Shown here in pieces: positions 48,031 to 56,196 of a DNA stretch of 64,000 bases. How positions within the stretch are numbered: position 1 is the stretch's first letter; every line of letters starts with the position of its first letter. The notes beneath the pieces were generated by a model. The model did no database searches, was not told the DNA's origin, and saw only the letters and a program-made list of their open reading frames with translations. Both the position numbers and the translations under genes were made by a program. Source of the stretch: Siculibacillus sp. Lineage in GTDB: Bacteria; Pseudomonadota; Alphaproteobacteria; Rhizobiales; Ancalomicrobiaceae. The DNA lies in NCBI GenBank assembly GCA_030247555.1, contig JAOTSD010000005.1, forward strand, positions 1-64,000. The letters run 5' to 3'.

Positions 48031-48840
48031 ATGAGCGCCATCCGACCGGTCAAGCGGCGGACGATCCGCGACATCCGCGCCGCCAAGGGCAGGACGCCGA
48101 TCGTCTGCCTCACCGCCCATTCGGCCCCCGTCGCCGGCATCCTCGACGGCCATTGCGACCTGATCCTGGTCGGCGACAGCCTCGGCATGGTGGTCTACGG
48201 CTTTTCGAGCACCCTGCCGGTGACGCTCGACATGATGATCGCCCATGCCGGGGCGGTGGTGCGCGGTTCGTCACGGGCCCTCGTCGTCGTCGACATGCCC
48301 TTCGCCACCTATCACGAGAGCCCCGAACAGGCCTTCCGCAACGCGGCGCGGGTGCTCGTCGAGACCGGCGCCCAAGCGGTGAAGATCGAGGGCGGGGCGG
48401 AGATGGCCCCGACCATCGCCTTCCTCACCCGGCGCGGCATCCCGGTCATGGCCCACATCGGGCTGTTGCCGCAATCGGTCAACGCCCAGGGCGGCTTCCG
48501 CACCCAGGGCCGCGACGCCGAAGCGGCGCGCCTCCTCGTCGAGGACGGGCTGGCGGTCGAGGCCGCCGGCGCCTTCTCGGTGGTGATCGAGGGCACGGTC
48601 GAAACGGTCGCGCGCGACATCACCGCGGCGCTCGCCATTCCGACCATCGGCATCGGCGCCTCGGTCGCCTGCGACGGGCAGGTGCTGGTCACCGACGACC
48701 TCATCGGCCTCTTCGCCGACTTCACCCCGAAGTTCGTCCGGCGCTACGGCGAAATCGGCAAGGCGATCGAAGCGGCGGTCTCGTCCTATGCCGAGGACGT
48801 GCGCGAGCGTCGCTTCCCCGGGCCCGAGCACGTGGTGTGA
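48031..48840 (+). CDS. panB: 3-methyl-2-oxobutanoate hydroxymethyltransferase
   Basis: First dedicated enzyme of pantothenate (vitamin B5) synthesis; it transfers a hydroxymethyl group from methylene-THF to ketoisovalerate. The 269-residue TIM barrel has normal length. Diagnostic motifs are [12 protein letters not shown] (Mg2+-binding Asp), [19 protein letters not shown] and [20 protein letters not shown]. The catalytic Glu lies in SVVIEGT. The ATG at 48031 follows GAGAGGAG at good spacing; an in-frame GTG-initiated extension to 48007 is unlikely. panC is not adjacent. Confidence 0.96.
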   Translation: MSAIRPVKRRTIRDIRAAKGRTPIVCLTAHSAPVAGILDGHCDLILVGDSLGMVVYGFSSTLPVTLDMMIAHAGAVVRGSSRALVVVDMPFATYHESPEQAFRNAARVLVETGAQAVKIEGGAEMAPTIAFLTRRGIPVMAHIGLLPQSVNAQGGFRTQGRDAEAARLLVEDGLAVEAAGAFSVVIEGTVETVARDITAALAIPTIGIGASVACDGQVLVTDDLIGLFADFTPKFVRRYGEIGKAIEAAVSSYAEDVRERRFPGPEHVV

Positions 48841-48916
48841 CGGCGGGCGCGCCGTGCCTGCTTCGCGAACGATGGCGACACTCTTGCGCCGGCGTCGTCG
48901 ATCCGTCATGGTCGTT

Positions 48917-49014
48917 CCGTTCCGAGGGGTGTTCTCGTCCGAGAACTGAGATGCCGTCCGTTGCGGCGAACCCTTCGAACCTGATCCGGGTCATGCCGGC
49001 GAAGGGACGGGAAC
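48917..49014 (+). promoter_or_regulatory. TPP riboswitch (THI element)
   Basis: The conserved aptamer cores are visible: GGGGUG at 48926-48931, CUGAGAUG at 48946-48953 and ACCCUUCGAACCUGAUCCGG at 48970-48989. GUCAUGCCGGCGAAGGGA follows at 48990-49007. These form the thi box, the pyrophosphate-sensing helix and the three-way junction. It controls the downstream thiamine-precursor uptake genes in response to thiamine pyrophosphate. The expression platform is listed separately. Confidence 0.95.
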
Positions 49015-49042
49015 TCAGATGACCGCCGTCGCACATCTCCCC

Positions 49043-49090
49043 GGATCTCCCCGTCGTCCCGCGCTCGTTCGAGTGCGACCGTGGAGATCC
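49043..49090 (+). promoter_or_regulatory. Riboswitch expression platform: ribosome-site sequestering stem
   Basis: GGATCTCC (49043-49050) is exactly complementary to GGAGATCC (49083-49090), which includes the Shine-Dalgarno GGAG just before the ATG at 49093. Closing this stem would hide the ribosome site, so control is probably translational. Confidence 0.65.
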
Positions 49091-49092
49091 TC

Positions 49093-49935
49093 ATGCCGCC
49101 GCACCTGACGCCGCCGCCGGGTCGCATCGGCGCACCCGCCCGCGTGCGGGCCGCCGCGATGCGCGATCACGGCCTGCTTCGTTTCACCGCGACCTTCCTC
49201 GCCGTCGCCGGCGGGATCGTCCTCGCTTGGTGGGCGCTGGTCGCGGTGACCCGGCCGCCGCCCTTCCTCCTGCCCGGTCCGGAGCGGGTCGCCGCCGCCT
49301 TCGTCGCCCGCTTTCCCGAACTGATGTCGAATGCCGCGGTCACCGGCGGCGAGATCCTGCTCGGCCTCGCCCTCGGCGTCGGGCTCGGGGTGATGACGGC
49401 GCTCCTCACCGGGTTGGTGCCGTGGACGACGCGGTTGGTCCAGCCGGTGGTGGTCGTGCTCCAGGCGCTGCCGGTCTTCGCCATCGCGCCGGTGTTGGTG
49501 CTGTGGCTCGGCTTCGGCCTCGCCTCGAAGGTGGTGATGGCGGCGATCGTCATCTTCTTCCCGGTCGCCTCGGCGCTCTCCGACGCCGTCGCCCGCACCG
49601 ATCCCGGGCTTCTCGATCTCGCCCGCCTCCACCGCGCCACGACCGCCCAGACCTTCCGCCATATCCGCCTGCCGGGCGCGGTGCCGGGCCTCGTCTCCGG
49701 GCTCCGGATGGCGGCGACGTTGGCGCCGATCGGCGCGATCATCGGCGAATGGGTCGGTGCCTCGTCGGGGCTCGGGCTGATGATGATGCACGCCAACGCG
49801 CGCATGCAGACCGACGTGATGTTCGCCGCGCTCGCCCTCGTCGCCGCCATGGCGTTGGGGCTGCGCCTCACCGTCGACCTCCTCACCCGCCGCTGGGCGC
49901 CCTGGGCGCCGGAGAGCGGCGCCTCCCTGCTGTGA
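49093..49935 (+). CDS. thiX: ABC permease of a thiamine-precursor (HMP) importer
   Basis: A 280-residue inner-membrane permease of the BPD_transp_1 family, similar to ThiX/TauC/SsuC. About six helices are present; the first is near residues 30-52. The cytoplasmic EAA loop, which contacts the ATPase, is LARLHRATTAQTFRHIRLPG. Its place directly behind a TPP riboswitch and before a ThiY-like binding protein indicates transport of a hydroxymethylpyrimidine derivative. The ATG at 49093 is used with GGAG upstream; a GTG at 49081 is in frame. No matching ATPase gene (ThiZ) is found in the operon. Confidence 0.85.
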   Translation: MPPHLTPPPGRIGAPARVRAAAMRDHGLLRFTATFLAVAGGIVLAWWALVAVTRPPPFLLPGPERVAAAFVARFPELMSNAAVTGGEILLGLALGVGLGVMTALLTGLVPWTTRLVQPVVVVLQALPVFAIAPVLVLWLGFGLASKVVMAAIVIFFPVASALSDAVARTDPGLLDLARLHRATTAQTFRHIRLPGAVPGLVSGLRMAATLAPIGAIIGEWVGASSGLGLMMMHANARMQTDVMFAALALVAAMALGLRLTVDLLTRRWAPWAPESGASLL

Positions 49936-49963
49936 ACCCGACCGACCAAGGACATCCCTCCAG

Positions 49964-50902
49964 ATGAGACGTCTCCTCGCTTCCGCCGCGCTCGCCCTCG
50001 CCCTCGCCGCCACGCCGGCGGCGGCGGCCGAAAAACTGACGGTGCTGCTCGACTGGTTCGTCAACCCCGACCACGCGCCGCTGCTCGTCGCCCGCGACAA
50101 GGGACTGTTCGCGGCCGAGGGGCTCGAGGTCGACCTGATCGCCCCGGCCGACCCGTCGGCGCCGCCGCGTCTCGTCGCCGCGGGCAAGGGCGACGTCGCC
50201 GTCTCCTATCAGCCGCAGTTGCATCTCTCGGTGAAGGAGGGCCTGCCGATCGCTCGCTTCGCCACCTTGGTGGAGACGCCGCTCAACACCGTGATGGCGC
50301 TCGACGGCGGTCCGGTGAAGAGCCTCGCCGATCTCAAGGGCCGGAAGATCGGCTACTCGGTCGCCGGTTTCGAGGACGCGGTGCTCGGCGCCATGCTGGC
50401 CACCGCCGGGGTGAAGCTCTCCGAGGTGACCCTGATCAACGTCAACTTCGCCCTGACCGCGGCGCTGGTCTCGGGACAGGTCGACGCGGTGGTCGGCGGA
50501 TTCCGCAATTTCGAGGCGACCGAACTCGAGCTCGCCGGCAAGAAGGGACTCGCCTTCTTCCCGGAGGAGAACGGCGTGCCGGCCTATGACGAGCTGATCT
50601 ACGTCGCGGCGAAGGCCCGCCTCGGCGATCCACGCCTGCCGCGTTTCGTCGCGGCGGTGGAGAAGGCGACGCTGTGGATGATCAACCACCCGGCCGAGGC
50701 TTGGGAAGTGGTCCGGAAATCCGACGCCAAGCTCGACGACGAGCTGAACCGTCGCGCCTTTTTCGACACGCTGCCGCGGTTCGCCAAGCGCCCCGGCGCC
50801 CTCGACGTCGGCCGCACCGAGCGGCTGGCGGCCTTCCTGAAGGGGCGCGGCCTGCTCGACACGGTGCCGCCGGTCGCCGACTACGCCGTCGACACGAAGT
50901 GA
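49964..50902 (+). CDS. thiY: ThiY-like periplasmic binding protein (NMT1/THI5 family)
   Basis: A 312-residue binding protein with a Sec signal peptide (about 1-22, ending AAAA|EKL). Mature motifs are VLLDWFVNPDHAPLLVARDK and GDVAVSYQPQLHLSVKEGLP, typical of ThiY-type proteins that bind formyl-aminopyrimidine precursors of thiamine. VGGFRNFEATELE is the ligand-proximal loop. It lies 28 bp after the permease and shares its riboswitch control. Ligand identity is inferred from family and context. Confidence 0.87.
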   Translation: MRRLLASAALALALAATPAAAAEKLTVLLDWFVNPDHAPLLVARDKGLFAAEGLEVDLIAPADPSAPPRLVAAGKGDVAVSYQPQLHLSVKEGLPIARFATLVETPLNTVMALDGGPVKSLADLKGRKIGYSVAGFEDAVLGAMLATAGVKLSEVTLINVNFALTAALVSGQVDAVVGGFRNFEATELELAGKKGLAFFPEENGVPAYDELIYVAAKARLGDPRLPRFVAAVEKATLWMINHPAEAWEVVRKSDAKLDDELNRRAFFDTLPRFAKRPGALDVGRTERLAAFLKGRGLLDTVPPVADYAVDTK

Positions 50903-51024
50903 GCGGCCGGACGGAGATCCGCCGGGCGCGGCGGCCACGGCGGACCTCCCGCTCCGGCTCTTGAGCCCGCGGCGATGGCGGTCCATCCTGCCGCGCGTCG
51001 CCCATCCCCACCCGAGGTTCCGTC

Positions 51025-51924
51025 GTGCCGGAGAACGTCCCTTCCGCCGTGCTGGTCGTCTCCTCCCAGGTCGGTCGGGGAGCGATCGGGGCTCGAGCCT
51101 CGGTCTTCGCGCTCGAACGGCTCGGGCTCGAATGCTGGCTGGCGCCGACGGTGTGGATGCCCTGGCATCCCGGCCACGGGCGCTCCACTCGCATCCCGAC
51201 CGATCCGGAGGTTTTCGCCTCGGCGCTCGCCGAGATCGCCGAGAGCCCGATGGCGGCGGCGATCGGCACCGTCGTCACCGGTTATTTCGCCGACCCGGCC
51301 CAGATCGAAGCGACCGCCCGGGCGGTCGAGCGGCTGCGCCTGGCCACGCCCGGCCTCACTCTCGTGGTCGACCCGGTGATCGGCGACGGCCACGCCCTCT
51401 ACGTTCCCGCCGCCGTCGCCGAGATGCTGCGCGATCGCCTCCTGCCGCTCGCCGATGTCGCCACGCCGAACGCCTTCGAGGCCGGCTGGCTCTCCGGCCT
51501 GCCGGTCGGCTCGACCGCCGAGGCGATCGCCGCCGCCCGCGCCCTGCCGGTGCCGATCGTGGTCGTCACTTCGGCGCCGGCGCTGATGAACCGATCGGTC
51601 GCCACCCTGGTGGTGAGCGCCGACGCGGCCACCCAGATCGAGCATCCCGAGATCGCCGGCGCCGCCCACGGCACCGGTGATCTCCTCACCGCGCTGCTCG
51701 CCGGCCGCCTCGCCCTCGGCGAACCGCTGGAGAAGGCGGTGACCCGCGCCGTCACCTCGGTCTTCGAGATGGTCGCCCGCTCCGCCCGGGCGGGGTCCGA
51801 CGAGTTGCGGCTTTCGGCCGAACAGGACGTGCTTCTGCATCCGATGGCGCAGGTCTCGGTGCGCCGCATCGGCGAGGTGCGTGGCGCCCCCCGCCCGGTG
51901 GCACGACCGCTCGCCTTCGAGTGA
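51025..51924 (+). CDS. Pyridoxal kinase-like protein (PdxY/PdxK type)
   Basis: A 299-residue ribokinase-fold kinase beginning with GTG (VPENVPSAVLVVSSQVGRG). The start matches the PdxY pattern S-SQV-xGxxG, and the C-terminal catalytic motif is GTGD (HGTGDLLTALLAG), typical of pyridoxal kinases rather than the GTGC of HMP kinase ThiD. TPNAFEAGWLSG is the third family motif. It should phosphorylate vitamin B6 forms. It is 122 bp downstream of thiY in the same direction; whether it shares the riboswitch transcript is not clear from the spacing. Confidence 0.8.
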   Translation: MPENVPSAVLVVSSQVGRGAIGARASVFALERLGLECWLAPTVWMPWHPGHGRSTRIPTDPEVFASALAEIAESPMAAAIGTVVTGYFADPAQIEATARAVERLRLATPGLTLVVDPVIGDGHALYVPAAVAEMLRDRLLPLADVATPNAFEAGWLSGLPVGSTAEAIAAARALPVPIVVVTSAPALMNRSVATLVVSADAATQIEHPEIAGAAHGTGDLLTALLAGRLALGEPLEKAVTRAVTSVFEMVARSARAGSDELRLSAEQDVLLHPMAQVSVRRIGEVRGAPRPVARPLAFE

Positions 51925-51931
51925 GGCCACG

Positions 51932-52681
51932 ATGAGCGACGCGCCGCCCCTCCTCGCCGGTGTCGACGGCTGTCCGGCCGGCTGGCTCGCCTGTCTCCTC
52001 GATCCGAGCGCCGCCCGTCCGCCGACGATCCGGCTCTTCCCGCGCTTCGCCGACCTTCTCGCCGAGAACCCTGCGGTCGTCGCGGTCGACATGCCGATCG
52101 GCCTGCCGGATCGCATCGGCCCCGGGGGGCGCGGACCGGAGCGCCTCGTCCGTCCGCTCCTGGGGATGCGCCAGTCCTCGGTCTTCTCGATTCCCTCGCG
52201 CGCCGCGGTCCACGCCGGCGAGGGGTTGGAAGAGCCCGCCGCATGGGCCGCGACCTGCGAGGTGGCGCTCGCCACCTCCGATCCGCCGAAGAAGGTGTCG
52301 AAGCAGGGCTTCCACCTCTTCCCCAAGATCCGCGAACTCGACCGCCTGCTGCCGTCGGCCTCGACGAGCCGCGTCGTCGAGAGCCATCCGGAAGTGGCCT
52401 TCACCGTGTTGAACGGCGGGCGCCACATGGCGTTGCCGAAGAAGGTGAAGAACCGGCCGAACCCGCCCGGGCTCGAGGAGCGCCGCGACCTGCTCGAACG
52501 GTTCGGTCTGACCCGGGAGATCACCGCCGCCCGGCCGCCGCGCGGCGCCGGACCCGACGATCTCCTCGACGCCTGCGTGCTCGTGCTGGTCGCCGGTCGG
52601 GTGTGGCGCGGCGAGGCCGTCTCCTTCCCGGCCGAGCCGCCCCGCGACGCCCGCGGGCTGCCGATCGCCATCACCGCGTGA
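51932..52681 (+). CDS. DUF429 protein, predicted RNase H-like fold
   Basis: A 249-residue protein. The start LLAGVDGCPAGWLACLLD and VVAVDMPIGLPDR provide acidic residues of the RNase H-like fold. VVESHPEVAFTVLNGG and GPDDLLDACVLVLVAGRV complete the DUF429 signature. It is predicted to be a nuclease-like enzyme, but no biochemical activity is established to my knowledge. It begins seven bases after the kinase stop, so the two are co-translated or coupled. Confidence 0.85.
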   Translation: MSDAPPLLAGVDGCPAGWLACLLDPSAARPPTIRLFPRFADLLAENPAVVAVDMPIGLPDRIGPGGRGPERLVRPLLGMRQSSVFSIPSRAAVHAGEGLEEPAAWAATCEVALATSDPPKKVSKQGFHLFPKIRELDRLLPSASTSRVVESHPEVAFTVLNGGRHMALPKKVKNRPNPPGLEERRDLLERFGLTREITAARPPRGAGPDDLLDACVLVLVAGRVWRGEAVSFPAEPPRDARGLPIAITA

Positions 52682-52818
52682 GGGCGACGGCCGGGCGTCG
52701 GTGCGGCCGGAGGGGACGTGGGACAGGCGTTTCGCGGCGGGCCGCGTCCCGACTTTCGCCGCGATCCGTCGACATGGTCCGCAGGTTCGCCGCAGGTGCG
52801 TGCGAGCCCGGAACTCCG

Positions 52819-52850
52819 CGACATCTCGCCCGCACGCGGGCGAGATGTCG
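52819..52850. terminator. Perfect 14-bp hairpin downstream of the DUF429 gene
   Basis: CGACATCTCGCCCG faces its exact complement across a CACG loop. There is no U tract. It could be a Rho-assisted 3' end, a REP-like element or a regulator site for the IalB-like gene. The remaining 52682-52965 gap shows nothing else. Confidence 0.4.
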
Positions 52851-52965
52851 GCGCGGCACCGGCAACCACTTGGTAACCATCCGCGTGGTTTCTGTTACGA
52901 GGATCCCCCGGCCGCCGCGCCGCGTCCGACGACGCCGCGCCGGCCCGAGAAGGCGAAGAACGAAC

Positions 52966-53580
52966 ATGAGGATTTCTCCTCTCTCCCGGATGGTGGCCGT
53001 CCTGCTCGTCGCGAGCACCGGCCCGGCGCTCGCCCAGACGAAGCCCGCCCCCACCCCCGCCAAACCCACTCCCGCCGCCGCCAAACCGGCGCAGCCGGCC
53101 CAGGCTCCGCAGCCGGCCGCCTCGGCGCCCGCCCCGGCGGGATCGCCGATGCTGGTGATGGAATCGAAGGACTGGAAGGTCGTCACCGCCAACTCGGCGA
53201 AGGGCAAGGTCTGCTTCGCCATGACCAAGCCGACCAAGATGGAGCCGGCGAACCTCAAGCACGGCGACGTCTTCTTCTTCGTGTCCACCCGTCCGGCGGA
53301 GAAGGTGCGCAACGAACCGAGCCTGCAGTTCGGCTACCCCCTCAAGGAGGGCAGCCCGGTCGTCATCGACATCGACGGCAAGAAGTACGACTTCTTCACC
53401 CGCGGCGACGGCGCCTGGTTCGAGAAGTCGACCGAGTACGCCGCCTTCCTCGAGACGCTGAAGAAGGGCAAGAAGATGACGGCCGCCGGCGCCTCGGCGC
53501 GCGGCAATCCGACCTCCTACGTCTTCTCGCTGGCCGGCGTCTCCGCCGCCATCGACGGCGCCGCCAAGGAATGCAAGTGA
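52966..53580 (+). CDS. IalB-family secreted protein
   Basis: A 204-residue protein of the invasion-associated locus B family. The Sec signal peptide (about 1-23, ending GPALA|QTK) is followed by a Pro/Ala-rich linker of about 35 residues. The globular IalB domain has VCFAMTKPTKMEP, VFFFVSTRPAEKVRNEPS and QFGYPLKEGSPV, and a C-terminal Cys that probably pairs with the first. Named from Bartonella, the family is widespread in free-living Rhizobiales, so no virulence role should be inferred. The ATG at 52966 is used. Confidence 0.87.
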   Translation: MRISPLSRMVAVLLVASTGPALAQTKPAPTPAKPTPAAAKPAQPAQAPQPAASAPAPAGSPMLVMESKDWKVVTANSAKGKVCFAMTKPTKMEPANLKHGDVFFFVSTRPAEKVRNEPSLQFGYPLKEGSPVVIDIDGKKYDFFTRGDGAWFEKSTEYAAFLETLKKGKKMTAAGASARGNPTSYVFSLAGVSAAIDGAAKECK

Positions 53581-53646
53581 TCGGGTGAAGCGGTCCGTCT
53601 TCCAAGACGGGGGCCTTCGCTCTATATGAGAGCCGAGATCACGCGA

Positions 53647-53674
53647 GGCGGACGGGGAGACCCGTCCGCCGTTT
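53647..53674 (+). terminator. Terminator-like hairpin after the IalB-like gene
   Basis: GGCGGACGGG pairs with CCCGTCCGCC around a GAGA tetraloop, followed by GTTTCG. Confidence 0.55.
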
Positions 53675-53728
53675 CGCGTTCGGCCGTCGCCCGCGGGGCC
53701 GGCCGATCCGCTTCCTGAGGACCCGTCC

Positions 53729-54985
53729 ATGACCTCGCCCGCCCGCGCCGAGACCACCTCCGCCGACGCCGATCCGCTCACCGCGATCGTCAAGGCGGCG
53801 CAAGTCGCCGTCGCCACCCGCGACGCCAAGCCCTCGCTCGTCGGCCTGACGCGGGAGAAACTCGCCGAAGCGCTGCGCGAGATCGGCATCGAGGAGCGGC
53901 AGATCCGCATGCGGGTCGCCCAGATCTGGCACTGGATCTACTGGCGCGGCGTCTCCGACTTCGCCGCCATGACCAACATCGCCAAGGGCCTGCGCGCCGA
54001 GCTCGCCGAGCACTTCGTCGTCGGCCGGCCGGAACTGGTCACCGAGCAGATCTCGGTCGACGGCACCCGCAAGTGGCTCTTCCGCTTCCCGGCGCGCGGC
54101 GCCGGCAAGCCGGTCGAGGTCGAGACCGTCTACATCCCCGAAGAGGGCCGCGGCACGCTCTGCGTCTCCTCCCAGGTCGGCTGCTCGCTCACCTGCTCGT
54201 TCTGCCACACCGGCACCCAGGTGATGGTGCGCAACCTCACCGCGGAGGAGATCGTCTCCCAGGTGATCGTCGCCCGCGAGCGCCTCGGCGACTTCCCGGC
54301 CGGCGAGAAGGCCGACGGCATCCTTCCCGCCGAGGGGCGGCTCGTCACCAACATCGTGATGATGGGCATGGGCGAACCGCTGATGAACTACGAGGCGGTG
54401 CGCGACGCCATGCTGATCTTCGCCGATGGCGAGGGCCTGTCGCTGTCGAAGCGGCGCATCACGCTGTCGACCTCCGGCGTCGTGCCGATGATCCCCAAGA
54501 TCGGCGCGGAGACCGGCGTCATGCTGGCGATCTCGCTGCACGCGGTGCGCGACGACCTGCGTGACGAACTGGTGCCGATCAACAAGAAGTACCCGATCGC
54601 GGAACTGCTCGACGCCTGCCGCGCCTATCCGGGCCTCTCCAACGCCCGCCGCATCACCTTCGAATACGTGATGTTGAAGGGGGTGAACGATTCGGCCGCG
54701 GACGCGCGCGAACTTGTGCGGCTGCTGCGCGGCATCCCGGCCAAGATCAACCTCATCCCGTTCAACCCTTGGCCGGGGTCGAAATACGACTGTTCCGATT
54801 GGGCGACGGTCGAGAACTTCGCCGAGATCGTCAACCGCGCCGGCTACGCCAGCCCGATCCGCACGCCACGCGGTCGCGACATCCTCGCCGCCTGCGGGCA
54901 GTTGAAGTCGGCCTCCGAGAAGCTCCGGGTGCGCGAGCGCCTCGCCCTCGAGGCGATGATCGGCGGGCGCGACGACGACGAGTGA
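53729..54985 (+). CDS. rlmN: Dual-specificity 23S rRNA/tRNA adenine-C2 methyltransferase
   Basis: Radical SAM enzyme that methylates A2503 of 23S rRNA and A37 of some tRNAs. The 418-residue protein has an N-terminal accessory domain (about 35-110, [19 protein letters not shown]). The radical-SAM cluster is CSLTCSFC (Cys-x3-Cys-x2-Cys). The GMGEPLMNY motif and a C-terminal region with methyl-carrying Cys in ILAACGQLK follow. Upstream and downstream hairpins bracket it, so it is likely monocistronic. Confidence 0.96.
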   Translation: MTSPARAETTSADADPLTAIVKAAQVAVATRDAKPSLVGLTREKLAEALREIGIEERQIRMRVAQIWHWIYWRGVSDFAAMTNIAKGLRAELAEHFVVGRPELVTEQISVDGTRKWLFRFPARGAGKPVEVETVYIPEEGRGTLCVSSQVGCSLTCSFCHTGTQVMVRNLTAEEIVSQVIVARERLGDFPAGEKADGILPAEGRLVTNIVMMGMGEPLMNYEAVRDAMLIFADGEGLSLSKRRITLSTSGVVPMIPKIGAETGVMLAISLHAVRDDLRDELVPINKKYPIAELLDACRAYPGLSNARRITFEYVMLKGVNDSAADARELVRLLRGIPAKINLIPFNPWPGSKYDCSDWATVENFAEIVNRAGYASPIRTPRGRDILAACGQLKSASEKLRVRERLALEAMIGGRDDDE

Positions 54986-55006
54986 GATCGGCGGAATTCC
55001 ACGGAA

Positions 55007-55034
55007 TCCGGCCGACTCTCGACAGTCGGCCGGA
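55007..55034 (+). terminator. Terminator-like hairpin after rlmN
   Basis: TCCGGCCGACT pairs perfectly with AGTCGGCCGGA around a 6-nt loop, without a U tract. Confidence 0.5.
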
Positions 55035-55117
55035 CCTTGCGTCAAGATCGTCGCAAGTGATTCGCTCCGCCGCCGCGACCGGCGACGGGGTTCTGCAGCC
55101 GAACGGCGGTGCCGCCC

Positions 55118-55630
55118 ATGTCCTCCCGTGAAAGCGTCCTCGATCGCGATCGCGCCGCCGTCGCCGGCGGGCGCCTCGGCCGGATCATCGTCGCCTATGT
55201 GCTCGCCGCCTTCGCCGGGGCGCTCGCCCGCACCTTCGGGCTGATCGCCCAGGAGACGGCGGTGCGCGGCTTCGCCGCGATGATCGAGACCAACGGCCTT
55301 TCCGCGCTGGTCGCCGTGCCGCTCTTCTCCGGCTTGGTCGTCTTTCTCGCCGCCGCACCCTTCGTCACCGCCTTTCTGGTCTTCGCCGAAGCGGGTGGGG
55401 CGCGGGCGCGGGCGCTCTACGTCGCCGCCGGCGCCGTCATCGGCCCGCTCGCCCAGGCGTTGATCGGGGTCTTCGACGCCTCGGGCCGTCCGACGAACCT
55501 CGCCCTCTACGGGTTGGCCGCCGTCGCCGGGGCGATCGCCGGGTGGGTCTACTGGACGGTGGCGGTGCGCGCCGCGCCGCCCGCGCCGCCGCGCCTCGAA
55601 GCCGCCCGTCGCGGCGAGCCTCACTTCTGA
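55118..55630 (+). CDS. Four-helix membrane protein of unknown function
   Basis: A 170-residue inner-membrane protein with helices at about 25-45, 62-85, 95-115 and 130-155, an acidic N-terminal tail and a Pro/Arg-rich cytoplasmic tail. No family recognised. The ATG at 55118 (MSSRESVLD) is used; a GTG at 55109 is in frame. It is followed after 19 bp by another small membrane protein, so they probably form a two-gene unit. Confidence 0.6.
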   Translation: MSSRESVLDRDRAAVAGGRLGRIIVAYVLAAFAGALARTFGLIAQETAVRGFAAMIETNGLSALVAVPLFSGLVVFLAAAPFVTAFLVFAEAGGARARALYVAAGAVIGPLAQALIGVFDASGRPTNLALYGLAAVAGAIAGWVYWTVAVRAAPPAPPRLEAARRGEPHF

Positions 55631-55649
55631 TCGACACGAGGAACGTGAC

Positions 55650-56126
55650 ATGCCGCCCTCCGCCGCGCTCTGGCGTTTCGTCGTCGCCTCGCTCGGATTC
55701 ATCGCGGCGATGGTGACGAGCCTCGCCGTGGTGTTTCTCGCCATCTCGCTGAAACCGACCCTGAACCTCGCCGCGGGCGATGTGAAGCCGGCGGTCGACG
55801 GTGCCCTCGCCGGTCTCGGCGAGGCCTCGCTGCTGTTCCCGATCCTGATACGCGGCGTTTGGCCGCTGTGGCTGGTGCTGATCATGGCGGGCGAATTCCT
55901 GCGGCTGCGGGCCTTGGCGGCGCCGCTCTTCGGCTTCCCGGCCCTCGCCGCCGCCGCGGTCCTGACCACGATCGAGACACCGCCGGGCGATCTCCTCAGG
56001 GTGCTGGCCGCGGCCGGTCTCGTCGCCGGTTTCGTCCATTGGCTGATCGCCGGGCGCGGCGCCGGCATTTCCATGCGTTCCGGGCAGGACTCCTCCGAGG
56101 GAGGTCCGCGGCCGCCGCATGCCTGA
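55650..56126 (+). CDS. Small membrane protein of unknown function
   Basis: A 158-residue inner-membrane protein with helices at about 8-33, 60-82, 88-108 and 115-135 and a polar tail. A conserved-looking loop DVKPAVDGALAGLGEAS lies between helices 1 and 2. No family recognised. Positioned 19 bp after the preceding membrane protein gene and 70 bp before the FAD oxidoreductase. Confidence 0.6.
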   Translation: MPPSAALWRFVVASLGFIAAMVTSLAVVFLAISLKPTLNLAAGDVKPAVDGALAGLGEASLLFPILIRGVWPLWLVLIMAGEFLRLRALAAPLFGFPALAAAAVLTTIETPPGDLLRVLAAAGLVAGFVHWLIAGRGAGISMRSGQDSSEGGPRPPHA

Positions 56127-56196
56127 GCGAGCGAATCGGCGTTAAACCTCGGAGGTTCGCGTCGGCCTCCGTCGGCGCGCGGCGAGGAGAGCGGAC

